Assembly (NCBI GenBank): GCA_025642065.1 | Contig: JAODUP010001326.1 | Span: forward strand, 1-64,000 | Length of the DNA stretch: 64,000 nucleotides | Origin: Paralvinella palmiformis | Taxonomy: Eukaryota; Annelida; Polychaeta; Terebellida; Alvinellidae | Direction of reading: 5' to 3' | Shown here: positions 26,010-37,544 of the stretch, in pieces | How positions within the stretch are numbered: position 1 is the first letter of the stretch | How the letters are laid out: the number at the start of each line of letters is the position of its first letter | Made by a program: the position numbers and the translations under genes | The notes under the pieces: generated by a model | Seen by the model: the letters and a program-made list of their open reading frames with translations, nothing else | What the model was told of the DNA's origin: nothing | Databases searched by the model: none

Positions 26010-26772
26010 GTGTCTGGTCTGCTCATCAGCCTGTGGGAACCAGCTAATTCGCTTTTCGTACGCGATAAATATGTCACGCCCACAGGAAAGCGGCTACACG
26101 CAGGCTACGTACAAAAACGGAAGCACGTAAAAAACATACCATTTGATACCACAGCTCGCAGCAAACAACACGTGCGTGTGGTTCAATGGTGACTTGCTAC
26201 ATAAATATCATAAACTATTTTGACACCACAGTTTACATTCAACAGTAATTTTCTGTGGTCCAAAAGAAACCTGTATATAAAACATTTCGACACATCAGAT
26301 GCTGACCTCAGCTTTATTCTGGGTTCGAATAACTAAATAAATCCTACCTATATGAACCATATATATCGATGCACGTCCGACTAGTCTGGCATCGAAGTTC
26401 TTCTCTAACCTAAGTGAAATGTTAAACCTGTTATATACCCTCAGCGTGTTAACAAACATTACCGTTTATTTATAACAAAGAGAATGTACACTAACTCAGT
26501 ATGGACCCACTGAAGTGATTTAACTAAAATAAAAACAAAGTAGCTAAAGTGTACAATGGATTATTACTGGACTAGAACGAAATATCATCTCATACCTGAG
26601 TAAATACTATGATTTACTCGAACCTAACAGCTAACCCTCATACGTTTCCGTTCATCACTAAGGGAACGTTCATTCACGCTTAATTTAGCGTCCCTAAGTA
26701 TATGCAGTTAGGTGTGGTGGGATCTAAATTAAAGCGCCTATCCACTTGATCTATTTGAGCCATGGTCGAGAA

Positions 26773-26775
<3 letters not shown>
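26008..26775 (+). repeat. R1 dispersed repeat, copy 1 (~0.77 kb)
   Basis: Starts ATGTGTCTGGTCT and ends GGTCGAGAACAG, and is highly similar over its whole length to 55437-56197. It has no convincing coding frame. Inside are a TATATAAA-like box (about 26273) and an AATAAA shortly after, an arrangement seen in long terminal repeats. The ends could be read as TGT...ACA. No matching target duplication is visible: it abuts a TA tract on the left and a GT tract on the right. A solo LTR or a non-autonomous element are both possible. Confidence 0.85.
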
Positions 26776-26831
<56 letters not shown>

Positions 26832-26838
26832 GTGTGTG

Positions 26839-26876
<38 letters not shown>
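26776..26876 (+). repeat. (GT)n microsatellite
   Basis: About 100 bases of GT with two TTG interruptions, directly abutting the end of R1 copy 1. Confidence 0.95.
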
Positions 26877-26879
<3 letters not shown>

Positions 26880-26924
26880 GTTACACCATTATTTAATCTC
26901 GTATCCATAATGTATTCCCAGTTA

Positions 26925-28015
26925 CTTAGATAGATCAACTTTATTGTGTTCCTAAGAGGTCTGGGGCCCATGGTACAAAGTACTTGCACAATAATATGGA
27001 TGACAAATAATAGGTGTATAAACATACAAGCTCTAATTTACAACTTGTTGAACATGTTATGAACATCTAGAGCGTGGTAAACATATTTAGACAGAATGAT
27101 GTTTACGCATTTGTTATTGCATGACATTACATAACAAAATCCATTAAAAGAGTTATCACGAAGGATGCTTTGCAGCAAAGTGGATTTGAGGTGTTGGTAC
27201 AGAGATCAAATCAAATGATATTCCTCCTCTATTACACGAATGCCGTTATTTACACAAAACATGCGTATTCTTTCACTTCTTGACAATGTACTTCTAAGTC
27301 TCTCAATAGATAATTTATGATTTGTACATCGAAATTTAGGCAAAGCAATTGTATAATTCTTTTGCAAATTTACCGTGTTATAAGACCGTGGTTCTATTGA
27401 TAATTTGAATTGGCAATATGTCGATAATTTTGACAATTAATTTCAGCAGACCAATTTTGCGTGGTGAAATCTCGTAGTCGTACCTTTACTATCTCTAAAA
27501 TAATGTTGTATCACCAACAGGATGTCCGAAGCCATACCTAAGCAATATATCTTTAGCACTTGACGCCCATGTAACCCTGCCTACGTCGCTAAGACTCTTG
27601 AGAAAATCTTACCATGAATGTGTATATACGTTATGACCAGTTACTAAACGGATCCAATACTTCACACATCTAAAAATATAATGAATTGACAATGGAAGTC
27701 TCCCACATTCTCCAAGCACGGCAGCTGAAGGTGTTTGAGATGAAAGATATAAAACATATTTACAAAACTTTCCGTGAGCCTTCTCAATTACATCTTCAAC
27801 GTATCCCCAAAACTCCCAGCCGTATAATAATATTGGTAACAACAGTTTATCAAATAAGTCGAACAATAATTGAACAGGCAAATCGTTGCATTCGCGATTT
27901 ATAAACTTTATTAATAGTGTATATAGCTTTATCAGCCTGAGATGCTAATTTTCTTAAAGCTGTAGACCAACAAAGCCTGGAAGAATACCAATATACTTGT
28001 AATACGTAGTTTAGG
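26925..28015 (-). mobile_element. LINE 3' fragment (ORF2 C-terminal region, clade uncertain)
   Basis: Minus-strand blocks read LPVQLLFDLFDKLLLPILLY-GWEFWGY and EKAHGKFCKYVLYLSSQTPS (27881-27609), then LPKFRCTNHKLSIERLR and MFCVNNGIRVIEEEYH (27436-27206). These match the end of ORF2 in a widespread invertebrate LINE group (LFDK..PILLYG.E.WG, then KFRC.NH.LPIE and C..N...DE.H). The RT core is missing, so the copy is 5'-truncated at about 28015. The 3' end has acaataaagttgatctatct near 26930. The frame is broken between the two blocks. Confidence 0.8.
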
Positions 28016-28043
28016 ATAAATGTTCATTATTTATGTACACCTT

Positions 28044-28070
28044 TTCATTCATTCATTCATTCATTCTTTA
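28044..28070 (+). repeat. (ATTC)n short array
   Basis: About six ATTC units between the LINE fragment and the D1 repeat. Confidence 0.9.
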
Positions 28071-28120
28071 TCGACCACCATTCCTAAAAATCATAACATT
28101 TATTTCGGACATATTTATAC

Positions 28121-28210
28121 CAAAGACTATAACAAGACGTGTTACTTCGCGTTTTAACATGGGACGCCATTTTGAATTCATGGAGTGCCAGAGCCCTAGC
28201 GACCGGAGGT
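28121..28210 (-). repeat. Dispersed repeat family D1, copy B
   Basis: Minus-strand copy of the repeat at 553-636, extended upstream by cctccggtcgctagggc, which also appears in copy C at 30275. A TATAAATA lies just past the core. The copies differ by small indels, as expected of an old dispersed element. Confidence 0.7.
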
Positions 28211-30274
28211 AGATTGTCACCGACAGCTCCCTTCGTTAATATGGCGCTTAATGGCACTGGTTCTTTCTGCGCCGCTTTCAGCTGCAGTAACAGAAAAAGT
28301 ATGCACAAATAAAGACATCCCCGAAAGTAAATGAAAGCTAGTGTAAAAATTTGATATGATCTGGCTTTTTAAAAATAAACTTAATAAAGGATATTAAAAA
28401 AATAAGCATAACAATTTGAAGTAGACACGGCCCTATTTGACATGACCCATTCAGTAGGCCCAAGCAGGATCTATCTAGATCTATATTTGTTTCAGACAAA
28501 ATCTGATTAAATTTTATTGAAAAATATCAACCTATTAATCACAAAAAGGGTATGTAAGATATACATAAGCTTATGGGCGGGAGGTATATTTTACTTTATT
28601 ATAATTGGACTTCTAAAATTACATTACTATAATCAGATAATTTTTCCTTAATTACAATAATTATAAGTAGCCGAGTATTTACATGATCACCTTCATCCAC
28701 ATTTATTTTTAAACGTAAGCATTTGGTACTTATTGATATATATGGACTTCTATTTATAATTTAAATGTTATTAAATTAATTATTAAATACATCAACTAGT
28801 GGTAGAAACATTAATTTTGTTCTTTTTTCTATTAACAGAAGTAAAAGATTGGTTATTAATTGTTGTCGTTCAGATATATGATGAGGAAAGATTTAAATTA
28901 CTTGAATACTAATTGTAGAATGTATATGATATGCATTTCACTAAAATGGAGTTCATGAACGAGACAACTTATTTAGAATGCTATTCCAACTATTTTTGAC
29001 GTACCAAATCCACCGCATGCATCCACTGAAATCAAAGAGGAAGGTATTAACAGATAGGAGACCTATACAGGAGACATGGCCTGCTGTGATGGTAATTATA
29101 TTTATAAATATTAATGGTGAAAATTGGTATTATAAAATTAATTAAATAAGAAACAACGCATCAAACCCATGAAATTATGTCAGCCCATTTCATACTTTAA
29201 TACAAAAAAGGATTACCAGCACCTGGATTAGTACTTGAATGTTCAGCTCATGTGCTTTAATTGGTATACTTCTCTTCATAGCTTAAATGCATATCAAATT
29301 AAATTCTTTAACCAACTTGAAAAAGGGGAAAACATGTGTTTACACATTGTGTATCCACTTGGTTCAAGTCATTATTCTACAAGGTATTGTTCTGTTTCAG
29401 TCCTTGAAGTTCTATGATGATGAGATACCATGTAAACAGGCCAATCTCTAGGTTACAGATTTACTAGTGTTATCTGTTAGAGTAGTCAATGCATGTGTCT
29501 ATTACATCTCTGGGTATATTCTGTCTAACTTTAAACAGTTCACTGATCTGGATTAAATGTCATATTTTTGTAGTAGTGATTGTTTAGAGCTGGAAGCAAT
29601 TTGGGTTATTCTGTCCATTTGATAACAAATGACTGATTTTAACTATAGATGAACCTGTGGCACAAGAGATTTGATGCCGCTTATTGTATGAAAGTACTAA
29701 TTTCTCTATCTCTAACATGTTAACCCAAACATAAACATTATTAATATTCCATGTATATTTTTGTTCTCAGCTGGGCAGGCCTATATTGCATGGTCTATAT
29801 TATTAAGGTGTAGACTTTAAAAGAACTTTTTTAGTTAATATATGATATATATCAGTATATGTATATATCAAAATAAATAAAACTTTATGGACTATGATAA
29901 ACTGACATGATGAAAGTATGTTTGTATGCATTTACCTCATATATACCTAATTGTTTTCATTAATTACGCCTTCCACACAAAGCTGTGAAATAACCTGAAC
30001 CACGTTCAATTATTATTTTCTGATCAGCTGTCAAGTAATCGCAAATTGTAGGCTATGAATTAATTAAGTGACTGGGCTGTGAAATCACTTAATTATTTAT
30101 TTACAGTTTCAGAGCTTCGTTTCCTTGGATGTGTGCACAATTAAAGTGTTAATTAATAAAAGAGTATGTGATCATGTAACATATAGTACTAGTATTGGCA
30201 ATTCATTTCAACCATGCGCACACATGTACACGATCACATGTGGACAACCAGGGAGCTTTTGTTTATCTGAGAAA
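28211..30274. other. Non-coding, no recognised feature
   Basis: AT-rich intergenic DNA. No exon-like or transposon-like segment recognised. Confidence 0.5.
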
Positions 30275-30332
30275 TACCTCCGGTCGCTGGAGGCGCCACT
30301 GGTTCAAAATTCAACATGGCGTGGCAAGAGTA
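30275..30332 (+). repeat. Dispersed repeat family D1, partial copy C
   Basis: Begins tacctccggtcgctgg as in copy B, then a diverged ttcaaaat..aacatggcgt. More eroded than A and B, so membership is likely but not certain. Confidence 0.5.
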
Positions 30333-30509
30333 ACGCCTCTCTATATTTAAGCTATCTGTTTATACTGAGATTCGAGCAGAACTCACTCATTACGTTTAAT
30401 TGACGTTTCAAACGGCCTATTGTGTCATTTACCATAGCAGTATTAAGCAAAGTTGGCAAGTTTATCACACAGTGTCAAAAACGATGGATTAATCCAGGGT
30501 TTATAAAGT

Positions 30510-30545
30510 CATGTCATAAACAGGTTTATGACGGTTTATGACATG
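30510..30545. repeat. Perfect 12-bp inverted repeat (hairpin)
   Basis: CATGTCATAAAC at 30510-30521 is mirrored by GTTTATGACATG at 30534-30545. A third GTTTATGAC lies in the loop and a further gtcataaac at 30551. Could form a cruciform or stem-loop; no gene context. Confidence 0.8.
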
Positions 30546-30957
30546 ATAGTGTCATAAACTGTCAAAAGCATATTTTTTTTTTAAACAGCCAACAAATTTG
30601 TGATATAGTTTTCCCAAGATATACCTGAAAAGTAGTTTTTAGAATGGCTTAAATTATGAATATGTTAATATTGTAATATTAAAAGTAAAATTATTATACA
30701 ACTGATTATTAGACTATGGTAATCATACCCAGGTATTGTTTGTAGCCAAAATAAATTGGCTTGATTAGTCAGTCATTTGTTTCTAGAGCTTAGGTAGCAG
30801 TATTAATTTAATATAACTATTCATTAATTGGATAACAAGCAAGACGCTGTCCTCTTGGGTTGGTGCTAGTGTTTATCTGTGGCTGACCATGCATTGACAG
30901 TGACAGTGGCTTCACTTAATGATCCTCCGTGTAGGAAGAGCTAAAGATATATGCTAC

Positions 30958-31264
30958 AAAGTCAATTCAATTCCAGAATTTGCATTTGGAATTGAAGTTT
31001 GCTACAAAAAAACTAAACCCGCAAATTTATTTACCATTTATTTTTTTAATTCAAAAATATTCTTCCCATGACAATACCTACTTGGAATATAAACTACTCG
31101 GACTAGGTATTCCAAGTAAGAACTCGGAGTAACTGCTCATGGTAAAAAGTAGTAAGTAAAAAAAGAGTAGGTAAAAAATTGAATTGGAATTGATACAATG
31201 GCATTGATAAATTTGATGTGGAATTAACCAAATGGAATTGAGCAGTTTTTTTGGAATTGACCCC
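30958..31264. mobile_element. Candidate palindromic MITE
   Basis: The left end has agtcaattcaattcca and the right end, inverted, gtcaattcc followed by caattccatttgg. The centre holds a perfect 11-bp inverted repeat (TACTTGGAATA at 31079-31089, TATTCCAAGTA at 31108-31118), with CCATGA and TCATGG outside it. A nested palindrome of about 300 bp with no coding frame suggests a foldback-type element, but no target duplication is seen. Confidence 0.4.
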
Positions 31265-32279
31265 ATGTCTGTCTGCTAGTCTGATTCTATTAATCCAACT
31301 TATAACTTTTATATTAAATAATAGTTACACATGATTAGTTTCATGAGAAAACAGCCAATCAGGTATTTTGTCACAGGATCCTACAAGGGCTTTCTGATTT
31401 GGATTATTGATAACTGACGTATCAAATGGAATGATTCAATTGCGCATGTGTGAAAGATGTGAGAGTCTGTTAAGGTTACTGAATAAAATATACCTCCAAA
31501 TTATTTTTGTTATTACTGAATTGGAAAAAATGTAAGAGACCAACATAAAATATTATTTTACATTCATGTTTGTAATATATAAATATATTAATTCTGATAT
31601 AATGATAATCTACAACTAGTTCTAACCAAAATAGATCAAAAGTGAAAGTTCAAACTTATTTTTTGTAGAACCTTTGCGATCTGACATGACGATGTGAATG
31701 GATAAAATAAATGATCACATAGATTATAATTCAAATATTAAATATCTTATATCGAAAGTGAACTGTTTTATTTTCTGAATCAGTCATTCGTGCAATGTTT
31801 ACTACATGTCAAAGGTATTAATACTCTAATGTAATACTCTAATGTAATAAAACATGTATTTAGTAAAATAAAGGTGATGCATATATGATTGGGTCCCATG
31901 TACAAATAAAAATAATATTTCCAAAACATTAAATATTTAAATGTAATTTTAAAATCCATTGAAACCCACGCTAAACATCCCCTACAAGTCAACATGACTA
32001 ATTAAGGCTTAGCTGTGTCATTCATCTGGAAAAATCGATCAGCTTAATCATTGGATTTTATCTTGACAAGTATTAGGTTAAATCCTTTGGAAAGACACAA
32101 TCGTTTAGCTGAAATACTAGACTCAGTATCCGTGTAATATGAAATAATTTGATGAAAGATTTCCAGTATTTACCGTTAGTGAAAAGTTGCCATCCCGTAT
32201 TAAAGTGGGCGCCATAGCTGTTTCTAACCAGAGACCGCAGTTGGTAACCGATGCGACGCATTTCGCCTGGGTCGGTCTA
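31265..32279. other. Non-coding, no recognised feature
   Basis: No recognisable gene or repeat, apart from short direct repeats (gtagatagtgatt) at about 32287-32340 next to the RT remnant. Confidence 0.5.
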
Positions 32280-33060
32280 TTAGTGATTACAGATAGTGGG
32301 TGTGAATAGTGATTGTAGATAGTGATTGTAGATAGTGATACCTAGGAATTTCGTTTTTGAGACCAAAACTCTCTCTTCTCCATTGATTATAATATAGTAC
32401 TTTATAATTTTTGACATTTAACTCTATGTTTTTGTTTCTGAATAATATATAATTTTTCATTCATGTATTTGTATAACGTTTCCGTATTATTTGAGGAATG
32501 AAATATCGTTGTGTCATCGGCAAATAAACTTGTTTTAACAGTTTTAAAATTTCTAGGTAAATAATTTGTGTAAATAATGAATAAAGGGGGTCCTAGTACC
32601 TAGCCCTGGGACACTCCGTATGTTATCGTATCAATCTGTGAGCGGCTATCGTTGACCTGTACGGTCTGTTAGATAGCTTTTGAACCACTCTAGGGCTACT
32701 CCCCTGACACGATAGTGTGCCAGTTTTGCTAATAAGGTCATATGATTTATCTATCAAAAGCCTTGGAAAAGTCCAGGAACACAGCTAGCGCAACCTGTTT
32801 ATTTTCTAATGACGTAATAATATAGAATAAGGTTACTATTACGGATGTCTAAAGCTTCTAATATATCGAAATGAATAAGTAGAACACTATTTTTATCATT
32901 CTCTGTTAATGGGTCATTTGAGACTTCAATTTCCAGTTCCATGTAAATTATTTTCAACGCGTAGCGTAAGTCAGAAGCCTGAAGGTGGTCAATGAGGCGT
33001 GAAACTATTATATTCTCAATAACTTTTGAGATTAATGGGAGAGAATAGACTATGAGATGT
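32280..33060 (-). pseudogene. LINE reverse transcriptase remnant
   Basis: Reading the minus strand from about 33050: LPLISKVIENIIVSRLIDHL, then NDILEALDIR-like, LAVFLDFSKAF (motif A), YGVSQG.VLGPPLFIIYTN, SLFADDTTIFHSSNN (motif C aspartates kept, about 32530) and RVLVSKTKFLGITI, all spread over frames with several stops. RT motif order is complete from block 1 to the KFLGI box. No endonuclease is seen. A 5'- and 3'-truncated, old LINE copy. Confidence 0.82.
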
Positions 33061-33780
33061 ATTATTTGATACCAATAAATGTTATTTAAAATAATACTTT
33101 GGTAGTAACTTGCTGGGGCTTTTCTTCACGATGTCAGTTGACCTTGGGTGGAGAAGATGTTTTCGATTATGACCCGATTATTGTTATTGTTTTATTCTAA
33201 TTTATAGAACAGGAAGTGATCAACTATGTCCCATCTGAGGGTAAGCTCAATTAAGTCGATTAAGTGGCAGAACTATAAGTGTATCAGAGTTTGCCTGATA
33301 TATTTAATATTGATATGGAAATACTCTACACAGAAATGTGGCAATTTTTGCTGTTGAAATATTCTGTCCTCTACTGATATCGAAGAATTCCTATAAATTG
33401 TCGTTTATTTGTTAAATACTAATTTGGTTGTGAACCACTCTTTTTCAAGTGATGTAAGCAATCTGTTAACAATCTATGTGTATTATTTCATCCAACATTG
33501 TACGCATGGTGTAGGTTGTCTAAACATATGGGTTAATCTACAATAGACTTAAATATCTAATCAGTTCTTCATTGAGTATATTCTTGGAAACTCTTGGCTT
33601 TGTATGCTAATATCAAATATTGGAAATAATGTTGATTTCACAATGTTAACTTTAGTCACCACTTGATACCTTAGATAATAGGACTTTTTTGATGTATTGG
33701 TTCACTCACGTCGATGGATGAGATCTTTCTGTTGTTTCCTATCTTAGGAATGTCTACGTCAATAGACACTAAAGTCACCA
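33061..33780. other. Non-coding, no recognised feature
   Basis: Nothing recognisable. Confidence 0.5.
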
Positions 33781-33789
33781 ATGATAACA

Positions 33790-34480
33790 AACAAACTTCA
33801 CAATCATCATCATATTCATCACCATAAACAATACCATCATCACAACCACAATCATTCTCATCAACGCCATCACTATAAGAACTACAATAACCATCATCAC
33901 CAACAATGCCATAACCACCAGGATCATCACCACCACCACTACCACCACTATCATCACTACCACCACTATCATCACTACCACCACTATCATCACTACCACC
34001 ACTATCATCACTACCACCACTATCATCACTACCACCACTATCATCACTACCACCACTACCACCACACCATCACTACAACTACAAACATCACTACCATCAC
34101 ACTATCACTACCACCACTACCACCACACCATCACTACCACTACAAGCATCACTACCACCACACTATCACTACCACCACTACCAACACACCATCACTACCA
34201 CTACAAGCATCACTACCACCACTACAAGCATCACTACCACCACCACCACTATCATCACTACCAACACACAATAACTACCACCACTACCACTACAAACATC
34301 ACCACCACCATGATCAACATCTACACCACCATAATCACCATTACAATCATCACCCCCATAATAATTATCACAGTCATCATCACATCATTTATCACCACCA
34401 TAAACACTACCATTATCACCACCACTACGACCACCACCATCATTTTCACCACTACCACCAGTATCAATATCATCATCATC
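33790..34480 (+). repeat. Large (CAY)n trinucleotide array with 18-bp higher-order unit
   Basis: Almost 700 bases of CAC, CAT, TAC and ATC triplets. From about 33938 to 34050 there are six perfect or near-perfect copies of an 18-bp unit (caccactatcatcactac), and later longer variants with acaaacatcac. It gives long spurious His/Tyr-rich and Val/Met-rich frames on the two strands. Confidence 0.95.
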
Positions 34481-34489
34481 GTTTTTGTC

Positions 34490-37298
34490 ATCGTGGGGTA
34501 TTATCTATGGATATATAACAATTTTTGACGTAAAACTTAATATAAATATTAATAATGATAGTGAGACAAATTATTTTAATCAACTAAAGTTTATTCATGT
34601 TTTTATTGAAATTTATTATCGTGATTACAATGAATATCAAGTTAAATGCTTATATATGCATTTTATTTATTTGTAATAATGAGAATTTTCTTAAAAATAA
34701 GACATGAAAAATAATCAGGATAGCTCTAGAATTAGACATCCTAAAATATAAATATTTGTAAATAATGCTGAGAGTGCTTGTTTATTTTGTGGTGACAAGT
34801 AAAAGTCTGGGTTCATTATTTGGCGGTCTCCGTATGGAATTCAGTGGCGACATCTACAGGCAGCAGATATGTTCAAGATTTAAAACCGAGATGGTGACCA
34901 CCAGGTGTCAGGTCAGTGCCTGAGATACAAGTGCAGTAGAACCTGCAGATATCTGTAAGTATCTGTGTTTATAATCTGATCATAACGTGTAAATATATAG
35001 TTGAAGTTAAGGACAATTGTTGAAGTGCTGAATCAATTAAAGTCGATGATAATGATAATAATATGAGATTTAATAAAGGGTCCTTACTAGAACTTAGAAG
35101 GACCTATTCAAAGGTCTCCTATACTCTACTATAGGGATAACAATTCGAAATTTGAACAAATGACATGCACACTAGCACATATACTCTCGAATAATGAGTT
35201 CAGACTCTAGATGATTCATCAGGGGAATGAATCCAAGAAGCAGCATGTGTTTGTATGTGTATGTGTGATATATACAACACCATGCACAGATATTATATAA
35301 GGCACATACAAAATTAACATTTATAGTTTTATTACATAAACAAACAATCCATATACTTTAATGACTCATATCAATGCACAAGAGCCACATAAAGCTTTAA
35401 GATTGGTGAAGAGAATAAGAAAAAGAAGATGAAACACCCATTAACCAGAAAACATATATGAATGTGACATACTTAACAGAAATATTGAAAATGATTATTG
35501 CGGTATTATGATGATTCTGGAGAAGCAGCTCTGGAAGACAACTTAAGGGCTGCATTTATTGTAAAACAACTTCCCTACTCACCGGTTTGTGTTACATAAA
35601 AAAACTAAACAACAGTTAGTATTTTATGGAGAGTAAGTTTAAAGGAAGAGCTACCATAATGGCTTCAAACCAAAAATACTTAATAAACAAACCAATTCAG
35701 AAATTAAGCTTTGATCAATATAATATACCTCACAAATTGAATAACAGAATTTACATACAAGCCAAAATCGATATAAGCAATATGGCAATTAAAAAATACC
35801 CTTTTAATAATAAAATGATTAAAATTGCATTTGTTAAGTTACATACCAGCTGAATATTGTAGGTCATACCTCTTGCCATATAAAGTAAATGGTTGATCTA
35901 ATTCATTATCACAAAAAAAAGTTGTATTTTGCTCAACCTGCACTTACAAAGTAGGAAAATAACAAAACTATGTATTAGGCATGCACAGTATGGATTGTTC
36001 CCATTGTCTCTTGAACATCTAACAAATAAATGATGAATGTATTGTGGGAAAGTGTGAGTATACGGCATATGAGCCATGTCAACTGAGTATCAGTCTACGT
36101 GGTACAGGGTAGCTAAAACACATCACATATATTACACCCTGCACACCTTTGATTGATGCTACTAAAAAGTTTGATAAAAGATAACTATTCACATTTCTAC
36201 TAGATTTCCATTCTGCAATGACAGAACAAAGAATTAAAAAATATTGATTCTGATTCTATGCAAAATAAAAAGCAAAATAAATGCAGACAAATGCAGATAC
36301 CAAACTTTATATTACACAACCACGACTCATCGAGCGCAAATAATTTCACCCAATCAATAAATAGTTACTATAACAAATCTATAAAAAAAAATAAGCACTG
36401 CACTGGGAAGTATTTTAATAATTACAGTGACAATAAAATATAGAGCCATAACACAACATCAATAGATTGTTTAAATATCTTGAAAATTATTTAAAATAAG
36501 AGCAACAACATATTGACTGAACTACAATTCCAGGAAACTAAGACATTCTGATTTCCATCGTTCAACATTAATCACAGATTAAAATATTATTGATAACAAT
36601 AACTGTTTAGGCACCCTGTCCATATTAAAACCGATAATAAAGAAATTAAGTGATTAGCATAAAGTTTTGATCAAATTAGTTCAGGTTACTGGCAACAGTC
36701 TCAGTTACAGTACTTGGGCATTTGCCATCAATATAATGAACTCTCTCACTTCATGTGTGTGCATGCATGCATGTGCACACACATTTTTGTATGTCCACAT
36801 GTCTGACCTGCTACTTCGTTAGATAAACACTACGTTGAATAAAAGCAAAATATTTGACTTGAACATAAAACAACCACCATTAATCTCCATCCAAAACTCA
36901 ACAAACAAATAAAGTATCAAAAATCTGCTCAAATTTGACCTGATGCAGTAATCACTAATGTGTACATCAGAGACAAATAAAGAACAACTTCACTGTTCTT
37001 AAGTCCAAGTTATCACCTTAAATGTTTATATGCGTACAAATCCAAGTACTTGTGTAGATATACAAAGGCAAATATAAGTACTTTAGGTACTTAAGTAGAT
37101 AAGTACTCAAGCACCTATTTGTTGTCTGTATGAAGATTTAATTAATAACAAGAGCCAATTTGCATTTCACAGATACGAGCATCACAAACAATTACAGTAA
37201 AATTCCTTTCATCACTTTCTACCTAAGATAATGACCGCTCAATTATGACCAATTTTATAAGGCCCCGACCTTGTCCCTAAATTTAAATATTCCCACTT
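34490..37298. other. Intergenic, downstream of TTC39C
   Basis: Apart from the L2 tail at 35049, this is AT-rich sequence without recognised genes. Part may be the 3' untranslated region of TTC39C if a later poly(A) site is used. Confidence 0.45.
35049..35130 (-). repeat. L2-like LINE 3'-end fragment (tail only)
   Basis: aataatatgagatttaataaa..gtccttactag..cctattcaaagg matches, base for base in places, the 3' end of the L2-like element at 6140-6215 (aataatgtatatttaataaagcgcccttattagcagg..cattcaaagg). Only the terminal ~80 bases are present. Confidence 0.65.
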
Positions 37299-37304
37299 TT
37301 TATT
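37299..37304 (-). promoter_or_regulatory. Candidate polyadenylation signal of TTC39C
   Basis: AATAAA on the minus strand about 150 nt past the TTC39C stop, the first such hexamer downstream. It is positional evidence only; AATAAA is common by chance in DNA this AT-rich. Confidence 0.35.
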
Positions 37305-37454
37305 TCCCCTTTAAGATCAACCCCATCTTACAATCATCACATCAGAATCCACGAGCTGTTCTTAAAATGGGAATTCTACTATATAAAATATGTATACGTG
37401 TCTTTTGGATGTGATATAGTTAGCTTATAACTATTCACCAACAGATCGGTGTGT

Positions 37455-37544
37455 TTATGTTGATGTTCCACCTCTGATCCTCTTCAGAGCAGATAAAATA
37501 CGTACGTGAAGGCGGTTCTCAAAGTCATAGTCATTGTAATGGTC
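37455..37544 (-). CDS. TTC39C: TTC39C exon 13, C-terminus and stop
   Basis: Acceptor atattttcag, then DHYNDYDFENRLHVRILSAL, KRIRGGTST and TAA at 37457-37455. The YDFENRLHVRI..AL stretch is the conserved C-terminal end of TTC39 proteins, so the gene is complete at its 3' end. Confidence 0.95.
   Translation of the reverse strand, partial: DHYNDYDFENRLHVRILSALKRIRGGTST

Noticed and set aside
25485..26192. 235-codon plus-strand open frame
   Set aside because: Antisense to CR1 ORF1 and then runs through a TA tract into R1; its composition fits a shadow frame.
33781..34518. 245-codon open frame rich in His and Tyr
   Set aside because: Lies entirely in the CAY triplet array; the opposite strand is equally open (Val/Met-rich). 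No domain or splice context.
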